Shown: piece after piece, positions 15,246-23,598 of the stretch | How the letters are laid out: each line of letters begins with the position of its first letter | How positions within the stretch are numbered: position 1 is the first letter of the stretch | Source of the DNA: Bacillota bacterium | GTDB lineage: Bacteria; Bacillota; Clostridia; Christensenellales; CAG-138 | DNA: 51,469 bases | Direction: 5' to 3' | Assembly (NCBI GenBank): GCA_023395595.1 | Contig: JAEWYO010000091.1 | Span: forward strand, 1-51,469 | Notes under the pieces: generated by a model | The model's input: the letters and a program-made list of their open reading frames with translations, nothing else | Told to the model about the DNA's origin: nothing | Databases searched by the model: none | Position numbers and translations under genes: made by a program

Positions 15246-16912
15246 AGGCGGCGACCGCCGAGGCGGACAACCACCGCTCGAAGCGAACCGCGCTGGACGA
15301 GCGGCAGACGGCTTTACAGACCCGCGAACAGGAGGCCGAGATCGCTTTGGGCGAGCTCACCAGCGAATCCACGCTGGAAGAGCGCAACACGATCGAGCAG
15401 GAAGCCAACGCGATTGACGCCGATCAGGCGGCGCTGGGTCAGGAGATCGAAGCGCATGAAACGGAGCAGGCGCGGCTCGACGGCATCGTGAATAACCTTG
15501 AAACCGAGGTGCAGCAGCTGGACGAACGCAGCGCGCCGCCCGCACAAAACAAACCCGCGCTCCCGGATAATCGGAGCAGAAAGGAAATCGGAATGACCAA
15601 CAGAACCCGATTCTACGGCATGTCGCACGAGGAGCGTGCGGCGTTTTTTGCGCGGGATGAGATCAAAACCTTCCTCGCGCAAATCCGCACGAGCTGCCAG
15701 ACGCGTGCCGTGACCAACACCGCGCTGACGATCCCCGACGTCATGCTGGAAGTGCTGCGCGATAACATGACGCAGTATTCCAAGCTCGTCAAGCACGTCA
15801 ACGTCCGCAGAGTCAAGGGCAAAGCGCGCCAGAACATCATGGGCGCGATTCCCGAAGCGGTTTGGATCGAGGCGGTCGGCTCGCTCAACGAGCTCGACCT
15901 AACGCTCAACCAGATCGAAGTCGATGGCTACATGATCGGCGGCTGGATTCCGATCTCGAATATCTACCTTGAAGACAGTGATATGAACCTCGGTGCGGAG
16001 ATCATGGACGCGCTGGGTAAGGCTATCGGCCTCGGCCTCGACCGCGCGATCCTGTTCGGCACCGGCGTGAAGATGCCCATCGGCATCGTGACGCGATTGC
16101 AGCAGACCGTGCAGCCTTCCGGCTGGGAACCCAACGCCCGCGCATGGACGGATCTGCACGAGAGCAACATCAAAAAGTTCAACATCGCGGAGAGCACGGG
16201 TGCTGCTTTCTTTATCGCGCTCGTCAAGGCGTTGGGCGCGGCGAACCCGCTCTACTCGGACGGTAAGGCATTCTGGGTCATGAACCGCGTCACGCACATG
16301 GACATCAAGGCAAAGGCGCTCGCGTTTATCCCGACCGCGCTGCTCACGGCGGGTGAAAACACGTTCCCGGTGATCGGTGGCACGATTGAGGAGTGCGAGA
16401 TGCTTGGCGACAACGAGATCGTCGGCGGCTTCGGTTCTCTGTACCTGCTCTCCGAGCGCGAGGGGCAGAAGATTGAATCGAGCGAGCATGTGCGTTTCCT
16501 CGAAAACCAGACGGTGTTCAAGGGCTACGCGCGCTACGACGGCAAACCGGTCATCGGGGAGGCATTCGTCATGGTCAGCTACGACAACACCGATGCTGAT
16601 ACTTCTTCCGTGTTCCCGTTTGACTACGCGAACGCGGATCTCGGCGTGCTTGGCGTGACTGCGGCGGCAGGCACTGCTTCCGGCGACACGGTGCTCACGG
16701 TCACCGGTAAGGAGGCGGAGGACACCACGCTCAAGTTCCGCATTGGCGATCTCAACCCGAGCGCGGGCGACAAGGTCGTGGGTTACACCGCGCTTGTCTC
16801 CGGCACGACGCAGATCACTTGCGCGGCAGGCAAGACCATCACGGTGGTCGAGCTCGACGAAGCGGGCCGCGTGATCAAGGCTGGCAAGACGACCGCGGTA
16901 CCGAAAGCGTAA
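15209..16912 (+). CDS. Major capsid protein (HK97 fold) with scaffold and extra C-terminal domain
   Basis: A 567-residue protein, long for this family because of additions at both ends. Residues 1-105 are a charged coiled coil (delta/scaffold domain). A linker around 110-130 probably holds the protease cleavage site. The capsid fold follows (QYSKLVKHVNVRRVKGKARQ, IGGWIPISNIYLEDSDMN, LGLDRAILFGTGVKMPIGIV). After DYANADLGVLGV (about 475) comes a Thr/Ala/Gly-rich beta domain of about 90 residues, likely an Ig-like or decoration-type surface domain. Such add-ons often face outward and may bind glycans; that is inference. Confidence 0.95.
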   Translation: MALKQLMLRKRLEAATAEADNHRSKRTALDERQTALQTREQEAEIALGELTSESTLEERNTIEQEANAIDADQAALGQEIEAHETEQARLDGIVNNLETEVQQLDERSAPPAQNKPALPDNRSRKEIGMTNRTRFYGMSHEERAAFFARDEIKTFLAQIRTSCQTRAVTNTALTIPDVMLEVLRDNMTQYSKLVKHVNVRRVKGKARQNIMGAIPEAVWIEAVGSLNELDLTLNQIEVDGYMIGGWIPISNIYLEDSDMNLGAEIMDALGKAIGLGLDRAILFGTGVKMPIGIVTRLQQTVQPSGWEPNARAWTDLHESNIKKFNIAESTGAAFFIALVKALGAANPLYSDGKAFWVMNRVTHMDIKAKALAFIPTALLTAGENTFPVIGGTIEECEMLGDNEIVGGFGSLYLLSEREGQKIESSEHVRFLENQTVFKGYARYDGKPVIGEAFVMVSYDNTDADTSSVFPFDYANADLGVLGVTAAAGTASGDTVLTVTGKEAEDTTLKFRIGDLNPSAGDKVVGYTALVSGTTQITCAAGKTITVVELDEAGRVIKAGKTTAVPKA

Positions 16913-16937
16913 CCAGTTCTGAAAGGAGGAAACGGGC

Positions 16938-17237
16938 GTGGCATATAACGAAACGACTGCTTTATCGCTGCTCATGGGTCGGCTGGACCGGCCCGGCGTT
17001 GCCACGCCCGCTCCTCTGACGGAGTACTGGACGAGCGCGCTTCGCGCGGCGGCGGCAGAGCTGACGCGAAAGGGCATTCACCTTGAGGACACGGTGGAGG
17101 ATAGCATGCTCGTGGCGAACCTCGCCGCGGACGATCTTCTCAGCCGTGACCGAACCACCGGCAGGCCTGTGTGGCTCCGGATCGCGATCCGTGAACGTTG
17201 GCTTCAAGAAAGGCAGGAATCCATAGATGAGGATTGA
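16938..17237 (+). CDS. Head-tail connector (gp6-like adaptor)
   Basis: A 99-residue helical protein immediately downstream of the capsid gene, the slot of the HK97 gp6-type connector that docks under the portal. Helices such as LTEYWTSALRAAAAELTRKG and MLVANLAADDLLSRD fit the fold. The start is GTG at 16938 behind AAAGGAGG. It overlaps the next gene by 11 bp. Confidence 0.75.
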   Translation: MAYNETTALSLLMGRLDRPGVATPAPLTEYWTSALRAAAAELTRKGIHLEDTVEDSMLVANLAADDLLSRDRTTGRPVWLRIAIRERWLQERQESIDED

Positions 17238-17532
17238 CTGGATCACGCTGGTTAAGACGGCGGTGACGGAATCCACCTTTCAGCAGGTCACTCCCGTTTC
17301 GAGCGTGTCCTGCTGGGCAAAACAGAAAAGCGTTGTGCGCAGCGAGTTCTACACGGCGGACGCAAACGGGCGGCAGGTGGACGCGGTGTTCGAGGTGTCG
17401 CCCATCGACTACGACGGACACCAAAAGCTGATCCACCACGCCGCGGGCGAAGATGTGGAATACAAAATCGTGCGGGACTACAAAACCGGGCAGGACGCGG
17501 TCGAACTCGTCTGCACGCGGATCACGGAGTGA
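17227..17532 (+). CDS. Head-tail joining protein (stopper type)
   Basis: A 101-residue, mainly beta protein (VSCWAKQKSVVRSEFYTADA, FEVSPIDYDG, VELVCTRITE) in the position of the head-closure or stopper protein between adaptor and gp10-like genes. Size and order match HK97-like siphoviruses. Sequence alone gives only a moderate family match. Confidence 0.7.
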   Translation: MRIDWITLVKTAVTESTFQQVTPVSSVSCWAKQKSVVRSEFYTADANGRQVDAVFEVSPIDYDGHQKLIHHAAGEDVEYKIVRDYKTGQDAVELVCTRITE

Positions 17533-17536
17533 CGAT

Positions 17537-17938
17537 ATGGCGACGGTAAAATTTGACGGCTTCGACGAGTACGAACAGATGCTCGCGAAGCTCGGCGACA
17601 GCACGGACAGCGTGCTCAAGGAGATGGTCAGCGCGGGATTGCGCATTCTGTACGCCAGGATCAAAAGCGCAAACGCGACGTTTGCCCGGTACGTGAAGAT
17701 GAAAGCCGCGCGCAAGAATGCGTACGGCTGGTTTGCGCAGGTGCAGTTTCGCGGTAAGACCGAATCCGGTACGCCTGCTGCGCTTGCGGTCAATGTATAC
17801 GAACACGGTCGCGGAGGGAAGAACGCGCAACCCGCACGGCCCTGGCTGAACGCCGCATGCGCATCGGCAGAGCCGGAGTGCGTCGCCGAGATGCAGCGAA
17901 TCTACGACGAGGAGGCACATAAGCTTGCCGGTTCTTGA
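17537..17938 (+). CDS. HK97 gp10-like tail-neck protein
   Basis: A 133-residue protein. The opening ATVKFDGFDEYEQMLAKLGD is the classic start of the HK97-gp10 family, followed by a helix (VLKEMVSAGLRILYARIKSA) and a C-terminal segment with ARPWLNAACASAE. It is a neck component acting in tail attachment or termination. The ATG at 17537 is chosen as the family-like N terminus; the open frame upstream overlaps the previous gene. It overlaps the next gene by 14 bp. Confidence 0.85.
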   Translation: MATVKFDGFDEYEQMLAKLGDSTDSVLKEMVSAGLRILYARIKSANATFARYVKMKAARKNAYGWFAQVQFRGKTESGTPAALAVNVYEHGRGGKNAQPARPWLNAACASAEPECVAEMQRIYDEEAHKLAGS

Positions 17939-18251
17939 AACGATCGATGCGGCTCTTGCGCCGTTGAAGCTCAAACATGGCGTCGGGGTGACTGGTTCAA
18001 ATCCAGTAGTAAGTCATTACGTATTGGTTCCAGACTTTGAAAGTGAGTTCGAAGCTGACAACGAAGCTTATTTCACAAATGAGCATGTCAATATCGAGTT
18101 CTACATTGAGGGTGACTATCGGGCAATCATACAGTCAGCAAAATCATTGCTGCGTGCGGCGGATATCGTCGTGCTCGAGAGTCGCTACATAGAATACGAA
18201 AAAGAAACCCAGAAACACCATTACTTGCTGGCCGTGTTTGGCCGGAGTTAG
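17925..18251 (+). CDS. Tail completion / terminator-like protein
   Basis: A 108-residue protein between the gp10-like and tail tube genes, the place of the tail terminator in siphoviruses. It contains alternating strands and helices (HYVLVPDFESEFEADNEAYF, VNIEFYIEGDYRAIIQSAKS). Base composition falls to AT-rich between about 17990 and 18220 compared with its neighbours, so part of the gene may have been exchanged. Confidence 0.7.
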   Translation: MPVLETIDAALAPLKLKHGVGVTGSNPVVSHYVLVPDFESEFEADNEAYFTNEHVNIEFYIEGDYRAIIQSAKSLLRAADIVVLESRYIEYEKETQKHHYLLAVFGRS

Positions 18252-18260
18252 GAGAAAACA

Positions 18261-18827
18261 ATGCCTGAAAACAAGTATCGCTACGGCATCAGCCTTGCGG
18301 CGATCGCGCCCATTACGATCACGGATGGAGTGTATTCCTACGGTGCGCCCATCAGCTGGCCGGGCTCCACCGCGCTCACCCTGTCGCCCAAAGGCAACAT
18401 TGAGCCGTTTGAGGCCGACAACCGCGATTACGCTATGATCGACAAGAGCGAGGGGTATGACGGCGAGTTGGAGACGGCTTACATCCCTGCGGCGATTGCC
18501 GCGGCGATTTTCGCGATCACGGAAGACTCGAAGAAAGTCGCAGAGGAGTATTCGGGCCGGGTATACCCGCAGTTTGCGCTTCTTGCACAGTTTCAGGGCG
18601 ACGCACACAACCGCAGGATCGCGCTTTACGACTGCGTGATCACCGCGCGACCGGAGATTGCGTCGAAGACCGGAAAGACAAAAACGCCCGACACGACGAA
18701 GGTCAAGTTTGCGGCGCGCCCGCGCGCGAGCGACAATCTCGTGCAGCGCTACACCAAGAGCGACACGGACCCGACTGTTTACGCCAACTGGTTCACGGCG
18801 GTGCAGGAGCCGGTCGCGGGGGTGTAA
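18261..18827 (+). CDS. Major tail tube protein
   Basis: A 188-residue protein of the major-tail family of Bacillota siphophages. Visible features are YRYGISLAAIAPITITDG at the N terminus, a beta-rich centre with AMIDKSEGYDGELETAYIP, and a C-terminal WFTAVQEPV. It polymerises into the tail tube. It is followed after six bases by the tail-assembly chaperone pair and then the tape measure gene, the standard order. Confidence 0.88.
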   Translation: MPENKYRYGISLAAIAPITITDGVYSYGAPISWPGSTALTLSPKGNIEPFEADNRDYAMIDKSEGYDGELETAYIPAAIAAAIFAITEDSKKVAEEYSGRVYPQFALLAQFQGDAHNRRIALYDCVITARPEIASKTGKTKTPDTTKVKFAARPRASDNLVQRYTKSDTDPTVYANWFTAVQEPVAGV

Positions 18828-18833
18828 ACGTAC

Positions 18834-19208
18834 ATGGAAAAAGTAATCAAGATTGCGGGACAGGACGTCGGTTTCAAAGCACCGGCGTCTTTGCCTGTTC
18901 GGTACTACAACGCCACCGGAAGAGACCTGTTTGTCGATCTGCAGACGCTCGCAGACGGAACCGAGCAGGTGGAGGTTAAGGCGAAGTTCGGCAAGAAGAA
19001 AGCCGACGAGCCTGTGTTCAAGCTCAACAAGAACTGGAACACGATGGTCTTCTACGGCATCGCGCACACCATGGCGCGCGCGTTCGACGATTCCATCAAT
19101 CCCAACATCGAGGACTGGATCGACGCATTTGAGTCGTTCCCGATCTTTGAAATCTTCGGCGAACTCAAACCGCTGTTGAATGCGAGCTTGCAAACGTCAA
19201 AAAAGTAG
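18834..19208 (+). CDS. Tail assembly chaperone (gpG-like)
   Basis: A 124-residue protein located between tail tube and tape measure genes, the lambda gpG slot. It would coat the tape measure protein during tail assembly. The last codons, ...ACG TCA AAA AAG TAG, form an A_AAA_AAG slippery heptamer just before the stop, so a fraction of ribosomes should shift -1 and continue into the downstream frame. This conservation of a frameshift in gpG/gpGT genes is well established. Confidence 0.87.
   Translation: MEKVIKIAGQDVGFKAPASLPVRYYNATGRDLFVDLQTLADGTEQVEVKAKFGKKKADEPVFKLNKNWNTMVFYGIAHTMARAFDDSINPNIEDWIDAFESFPIFEIFGELKPLLNASLQTSKK
19199..19205 (+). promoter_or_regulatory. Programmed -1 frameshift site (A_AAA_AAG)
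   Basis: The heptamer AAAAAAG sits in the correct phase (A AAA AAG) immediately before the TAG stop of the gpG-like gene. It is one of the most efficient bacterial -1 slippery sequences. A -1 shift opens a 61-codon extension to 19390. Confidence 0.85.
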
Positions 19209-19390
19209 ACGGCGACGGCGGAACGATCGATGTGCCCACGTATTTGCTGGTGGCAAAACGCATGGGGTTCACCGTCGCCGAACTGGATCAAATCACAATC
19301 GGTCTGTTTCTCGATGCTTGTGTTGAATCGACTGGTAATACCGTCAAGAATGCGACACAGGCAGACATTGACCGAATGTTCCCGTACTGA
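19205..19390 (+). CDS. gpT-like extension of the tail chaperone (made by -1 frameshift)
   Basis: After the shift at 19199-19205 the frame reads 61 codons to the TGA at 19388-19390. It encodes VPTYLLVAKRMGFTVAELDQ then ITIGLFLDACVES and ends DRMFPY. The pattern of a short linker, a membrane-independent helix pair and an E-L-D motif is typical of gpT domains that link the chaperone to the tail tube. There is no own ribosome site, so expression as a fusion of about 185 residues starting at 18834 is expected. The tape measure gene starts 14 bp later. Confidence 0.8.
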   Translation, partial: VDGDGGTIDVPTYLLVAKRMGFTVAELDQITIGLFLDACVESTGNTVKNATQADIDRMFPY

Positions 19391-19404
19391 GAGGAGGTTG
19401 CCCT

Positions 19405-21678
19405 GTGGGCTACAACATCGGCCCGACTATCGCGGTCAAGGGCGACAAAGAATACAGTAACGCGCTCAAGAGCATTAAGGACGGCATGCGCCTGGTTGCC
19501 TCCGAAGCCGCAGTCATGACGGCAGAGTTTGGCAAAAACAACACGTCCGTTGCGGCACTAAAGTCGAAGAACGATCTTCTCAACAAATCCATGACCGAGC
19601 AGCAGAAGGCTGTGAACGCCGCGGAAGATGCGTTGAAACGTATGAAAGAAAACGGAGTCGACGAATCATCCGAAGCTTTTGTTCAGATGAAAACGAACCT
19701 GAACCACGCCAAAGCCGCGCTGGAAGCTACCAAGAACGAAATTAAAGAAAACGGCGAAGCGCTCGAACACGCTGGAAAGAAAACATCCAATTTCAGTGAG
19801 AAATGGAGCAGTTTTGCCCAAAGCGTCGGAACGCTCGCTGTTGGAGCGCTGAAGGGGATCGGAATCGCAATCGGCGCGGTTGCGGTTGCCGCCGTCGCGG
19901 CAGGCAAAGCCGTGTTTGATCTGACCAAAAACGCAGGCAAGTGGGCGGATGAGTTACTGACCACCTCCGCGCAGACGGATGTCTCCGCGAAAACGCTTCA
20001 GGAGTGGGCATATGCCGCGCGGTTCATCGACACGGAAGTGGATGACATGACCAAGGGCATGGGCAAGGTCGTCTCCGCCATGCGGGAGTCCACCAAAAGT
20101 GGCAAGGACTATATCGAGGTTGCGAGCGGCATGCGGGTGTCGCTCATCGGCGCGGGCGGGCAGATGAAGTCCACCGAGCGGGTATTCTACGACACGATCG
20201 ATGCGCTGGGCAGTATCGAAGACGCAACCAAACGCGACATCGCCGCGCAGGAGATCTTCGGCAAGTCGTATCAGAACATGAAGCCGCTCATCGATGCGGG
20301 TTCGGAAGCGCTGCTGCGGTACGCAGCCGAAGCGCACGCGACTGGGTTGATCCTCTCAGACGAGGCTGTCGCGGCACTCGGCGGGTTCGACGATAAGATG
20401 GAGCGGGTCAACGCGCGGCTGGAAACCGCAGGTAGGCTCGCCGCGCTCGTGGCGCTGCCATCTATAAGCAGTATCGTCGGCGGCGTTACGGAGATTCTTT
20501 CTACGATCACGACCGCGCTATCCGACAAGTTTCAGGAATCGGATGTCACTGCAATCTCCGACGCGATCGCGGAGCAACTCAAGCGGGCGGTGGAGGGCGT
20601 CGCGAACGGCGCGCCTGCGTTCGTCGGCGTGCTGTCCAACGTGATCTCCGCTGTGGTAGGTATGATCGTGGAGCTGCTGCCGGAAGTCTTGCCGACGCTG
20701 GTCACCGCAGCGATCCGGATCTTGACCGGCATCTTCACGACGATCCAGCAGAACGCGGATGCGATCTCGCAGGCGGTCGTGCAGGTCGTCATGATGCTGG
20801 CGACGTTTTTCACCGAGAATCTCCCGCTTCTGATCGAAACAGGCTTGAACGTCGTGATTGCGCTGGCCCAGGGCATCTCGCAGAGCCTGCCGGAGCTGAT
20901 CCCCACGATCGTCGCCATGGTGCTCGAGATCGTCAATATCCTGACCAACCCAGACACGGTGATCGAGCTGAACAAGGCCGCGCTGCAGATCATCCTTGCG
21001 GTCACGCAAGGCCTGATCCTCGCGCTGCCGGAGCTGCTCACGCGGCTGCCTGGCATTGTGCTGAATATCGCGGTTGGACTCATCGAAGCGGCACCGCAGC
21101 TTTGGGAGAGCGGTAAAGAGCTGATCGCGCAGATGTGGGAAGGCATCGTAGCGCGGTTCTCCGAGGTATTCCTCTCGATAGGTCAGCTCGTGACTGAAAA
21201 CATCACACAGCCGGTTAAAGACCGGGTTTCGGACTTCTTCAACGCGGGTCGTGACCTGATTGTCGGCATCTGGAATGGCATTTCGGACAAGATCGCGTGG
21301 CTCAAATCGCAGATCAGGGGCTTGGTGAACATCATAAAGGGCTGGTTCACCGGCAAAGAGGGGTTCGACGAGCATTCGCCCTCCAAGTGGGCGTTCGGCG
21401 TTGGCTATTACATCACCAAGGCACTTGGACTCGGTACCGAAAGCGGGATCGGGGAAGCGCTGGCGGCGGCAGGTAACGTGATCAACCGGGTCAAGGCGAC
21501 CATGTCCGGCGCGAGCGTTGATCTTGACGTGAACGGCAACCCGACTGGCGCTAGCGGCGGCAGCGGATCGCCGCAATATGTCTTCCACATCTACGCGCGG
21601 GATAAAGAGACCGCGCTGGAGGCGGCGGACGCAACCTATGCCGCATTCGCACGCGGCAGATGGGCGGTGTCCACATGA
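19405..21678 (+). CDS. Tape measure protein
   Basis: A 757-residue protein that sets tail length and takes part in DNA ejection. The start is GTG at 19405 behind GAGAGGAGG. Residues 1-130 form a long coiled coil (AVNAAEDALKRMKENGVDES). A hydrophobic stretch follows (TLAVGALKGIGIAIGAVAVA, about 148-172). Around residues 340-600 there are repeated amphipathic helices rich in Ile/Val/Leu. WAFGVGYYITKALGLGTESG lies near the C terminus. The length is modest, predicting a tail of roughly 100-115 nm by the usual proportion (inference). The stop overlaps the next start as ATGA. Confidence 0.94.
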   Translation: MGYNIGPTIAVKGDKEYSNALKSIKDGMRLVASEAAVMTAEFGKNNTSVAALKSKNDLLNKSMTEQQKAVNAAEDALKRMKENGVDESSEAFVQMKTNLNHAKAALEATKNEIKENGEALEHAGKKTSNFSEKWSSFAQSVGTLAVGALKGIGIAIGAVAVAAVAAGKAVFDLTKNAGKWADELLTTSAQTDVSAKTLQEWAYAARFIDTEVDDMTKGMGKVVSAMRESTKSGKDYIEVASGMRVSLIGAGGQMKSTERVFYDTIDALGSIEDATKRDIAAQEIFGKSYQNMKPLIDAGSEALLRYAAEAHATGLILSDEAVAALGGFDDKMERVNARLETAGRLAALVALPSISSIVGGVTEILSTITTALSDKFQESDVTAISDAIAEQLKRAVEGVANGAPAFVGVLSNVISAVVGMIVELLPEVLPTLVTAAIRILTGIFTTIQQNADAISQAVVQVVMMLATFFTENLPLLIETGLNVVIALAQGISQSLPELIPTIVAMVLEIVNILTNPDTVIELNKAALQIILAVTQGLILALPELLTRLPGIVLNIAVGLIEAAPQLWESGKELIAQMWEGIVARFSEVFLSIGQLVTENITQPVKDRVSDFFNAGRDLIVGIWNGISDKIAWLKSQIRGLVNIIKGWFTGKEGFDEHSPSKWAFGVGYYITKALGLGTESGIGEALAAAGNVINRVKATMSGASVDLDVNGNPTGASGGSGSPQYVFHIYARDKETALEAADATYAAFARGRWAVST

Positions 21679-22526
21679 GAGATATCTTTACCTACGTCAA
21701 TGACAACGGAGATTCGCTTGTGTTCAGCGCCGCGAACGGCTACCGGATCACTTCGATCACCGGCACGAGCGGGATCTCCGTCAATGCGAATCAGGCGCAG
21801 GGGATCGGGCAGATCGGCACGACGGTGCAGTCCCGCGTCGTGCAGTCCGTGCCCATGACGGTGACCGGCTACCTTTTCGGCACACGGGCGCAGATTGAAG
21901 CGCGCGCGGAGCGGCTCTTCGCTGTCGTGCTTCCGGACGTTGGCGCGCGGCTCTATCACAATGGCACCTATTATCGAATCGTGACGCCGACCGCGACGCC
22001 CGTGGTCGACAGCACGCTGCGCTTTCCCGGCTTTCAATTCTCGCTGCTCGCGCCTTACCCATATTGGATGCTGGATCAGGCGACCAAGACGATCCTCACC
22101 GGCGTGCTGCCGCGATTCAAGTTCCCGTGGAACATCTCACAGCCGTACCGGTTCGGCGAAACCATCGACACCGCGTTTATCAATATCAAAAACAGCGGGC
22201 AGGTGGCGTGTCCGTTCACCGCGACGCTGAACGCGAAAGGGCCTGTGGTCAACCCGCGTCTCGTCAACGCGATCACGGGCGAAACCATGCAGCTTAATCG
22301 CACCTTGGCGGCGGGCGAGCGTGTGACGATCCGGATCACGCACGATTTGACTTATGTCACCTCGACCATCGACGGTGACATTCGCGGCGATCTCGAAATC
22401 GAAAACACGCTCACCTCCATGGCGGTTGGCGACAACCTGATCAAGACGGAGGCGGACGAGGGTGCGGCGAATCTCGTTGCATCGATTGATGTGGCGATCG
22501 AGAAAGTTGCGATACTGACATGCTAA
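21675..22526 (+). CDS. Distal tail protein (Dit)
   Basis: A 283-residue protein. The N terminus MRDIFTYVNDNGDSLVFSA, the segment VVQSVPMTVTGYLFGTRAQI and FRFPGFQFSLLAPYPYWM-like text near residues 113-130 match the siphovirus Dit family, which forms the hub ring at the tail tip. The start at 21675 is preferred over 21660 because it overlaps the tape-measure stop as ATGA. The gene ends with the peptide KVAILTC, which recurs in a second frame 53 bp downstream (see repeat). Confidence 0.88.
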   Translation: MRDIFTYVNDNGDSLVFSAANGYRITSITGTSGISVNANQAQGIGQIGTTVQSRVVQSVPMTVTGYLFGTRAQIEARAERLFAVVLPDVGARLYHNGTYYRIVTPTATPVVDSTLRFPGFQFSLLAPYPYWMLDQATKTILTGVLPRFKFPWNISQPYRFGETIDTAFINIKNSGQVACPFTATLNAKGPVVNPRLVNAITGETMQLNRTLAAGERVTIRITHDLTYVTSTIDGDIRGDLEIENTLTSMAVGDNLIKTEADEGAANLVASIDVAIEKVAILTC

Positions 22527-22579
22527 TGACGATTGGCTACGCTTCAAAAAGATATAAGGTGGCGATTCTCACATGCTAG
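22503..22579 (+). repeat. Duplicated gene-end (KVAILTC twice) at the Dit/tail-protein junction
   Basis: The Dit gene ends with codons for KVAILTC and TAA (22503-22526). A second stretch (22556-22579) encodes the same KVAILTC and stop with mostly different codons. It is the end of a 19-codon frame starting at ATG 22520. The next gene starts inside the second copy (ATG 22573). Two synonymous but diverged copies suggest that a recombination joined related phages at this gene boundary. Confidence 0.6.
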
Positions 22580-23598
22580 TTGCATATGATCCGGCGTTGA
22601 CCGGGTACCACGAAATCCGAGCAAACTCTTACCAAACAGAAGAATGGTACAACGACATCGGCAAATTCACGCTCATCGTGCCGCCGACGGACTACAACAT
22701 CCGGCATCTCGTCAAGGGCGCGATCCTCTACCGCAACCAGATCAGTCAGGCGATGGTGGTCACGCGCGTGTCGCCGGACACCGCGCAGGATCGCATCACG
22801 GTCAACGGGTATACCACCAACTGGCTTTTGAACAAGCGGACGATCACAGTACCCGCGACGATCTCTGTGGTGGAGAGCGATACTTACGCCGCAATCAACG
22901 CAAACCTGCGCAGCTTGCCGAGCGTGCAGACGGCACCGCCGCAAGCACTCACCGAGATGTACAGCGCGATCCTCTTCGGCGGGCAGATGCTGGATGAGTT
23001 CATGCCGATACTAGACGCGGTCGAGCTGGGCCAGCGCATGCGCTTCGACACGAAAACACGCAAGCACATCTTCGAACTCTACAAGGGAACCGACCTGACG
23101 AGCGGTTCCAAGGCCGTGATCTTCTCCGATGAGCAGGGCACCGCGCGCGACCTCAAGATAGAGGACGACGAGAGCTTGTTCAAGAACGTGATCTATGTTC
23201 TAGGGACACTGACGGATAGTTCAACGATCATCCGAACGGTCGGCATGGCAACCGGCGCGGATCGGTACGAGTATTGGCATGACTCGCGGCTCAAGCAGGA
23301 GAGCGGCGAGCTGCTTGCGGCATTTCAAGCGCGACTGGATGCATCCGGCGCTGCCGAAATCGCCAAGCGTGTGCGGAGTTTGGGTTTTTCCGTACGCGTC
23401 GATCCCGGCGAATACGGGGTCAAGTACCGGATGGGCGACCGCGTGCGGTGTGTATCCCGACGTTTCGGCGTGCAGTTCACGGCGATCATACAGGGCGTGA
23501 AGCGCACCATTCAGGCGCAGAGCGAGACCGTGTCGATTATACTCGGTGAGCCCGAAATCACAGTATTAGGAGAGATGAAATTAGCATGGCGCAGATAA
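22573..23598 (+). CDS. Siphovirus tail protein (ReqiPepy6 gp37-like)
   Basis: A 341-residue protein downstream of Dit, matching the gp37-like tail family: EWYNDIGKFTLIVPPTDYNI, YRNQISQAMVVTRVS, NGYTTNWLLNKRTI, and a C-terminal region RVRSLGFSVRVDPGEYGVKY with GDRVRCVSRRFGVQF. It is the counterpart of the tail-associated lysin/hub (gp27-like) and links the tail tip to the baseplate. It overlaps the next gene by 13 bp. Confidence 0.85.
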   Translation: MLVAYDPALTGYHEIRANSYQTEEWYNDIGKFTLIVPPTDYNIRHLVKGAILYRNQISQAMVVTRVSPDTAQDRITVNGYTTNWLLNKRTITVPATISVVESDTYAAINANLRSLPSVQTAPPQALTEMYSAILFGGQMLDEFMPILDAVELGQRMRFDTKTRKHIFELYKGTDLTSGSKAVIFSDEQGTARDLKIEDDESLFKNVIYVLGTLTDSSTIIRTVGMATGADRYEYWHDSRLKQESGELLAAFQARLDASGAAEIAKRVRSLGFSVRVDPGEYGVKYRMGDRVRCVSRRFGVQFTAIIQGVKRTIQAQSETVSIILGEPEITVLGEMKLAWRR

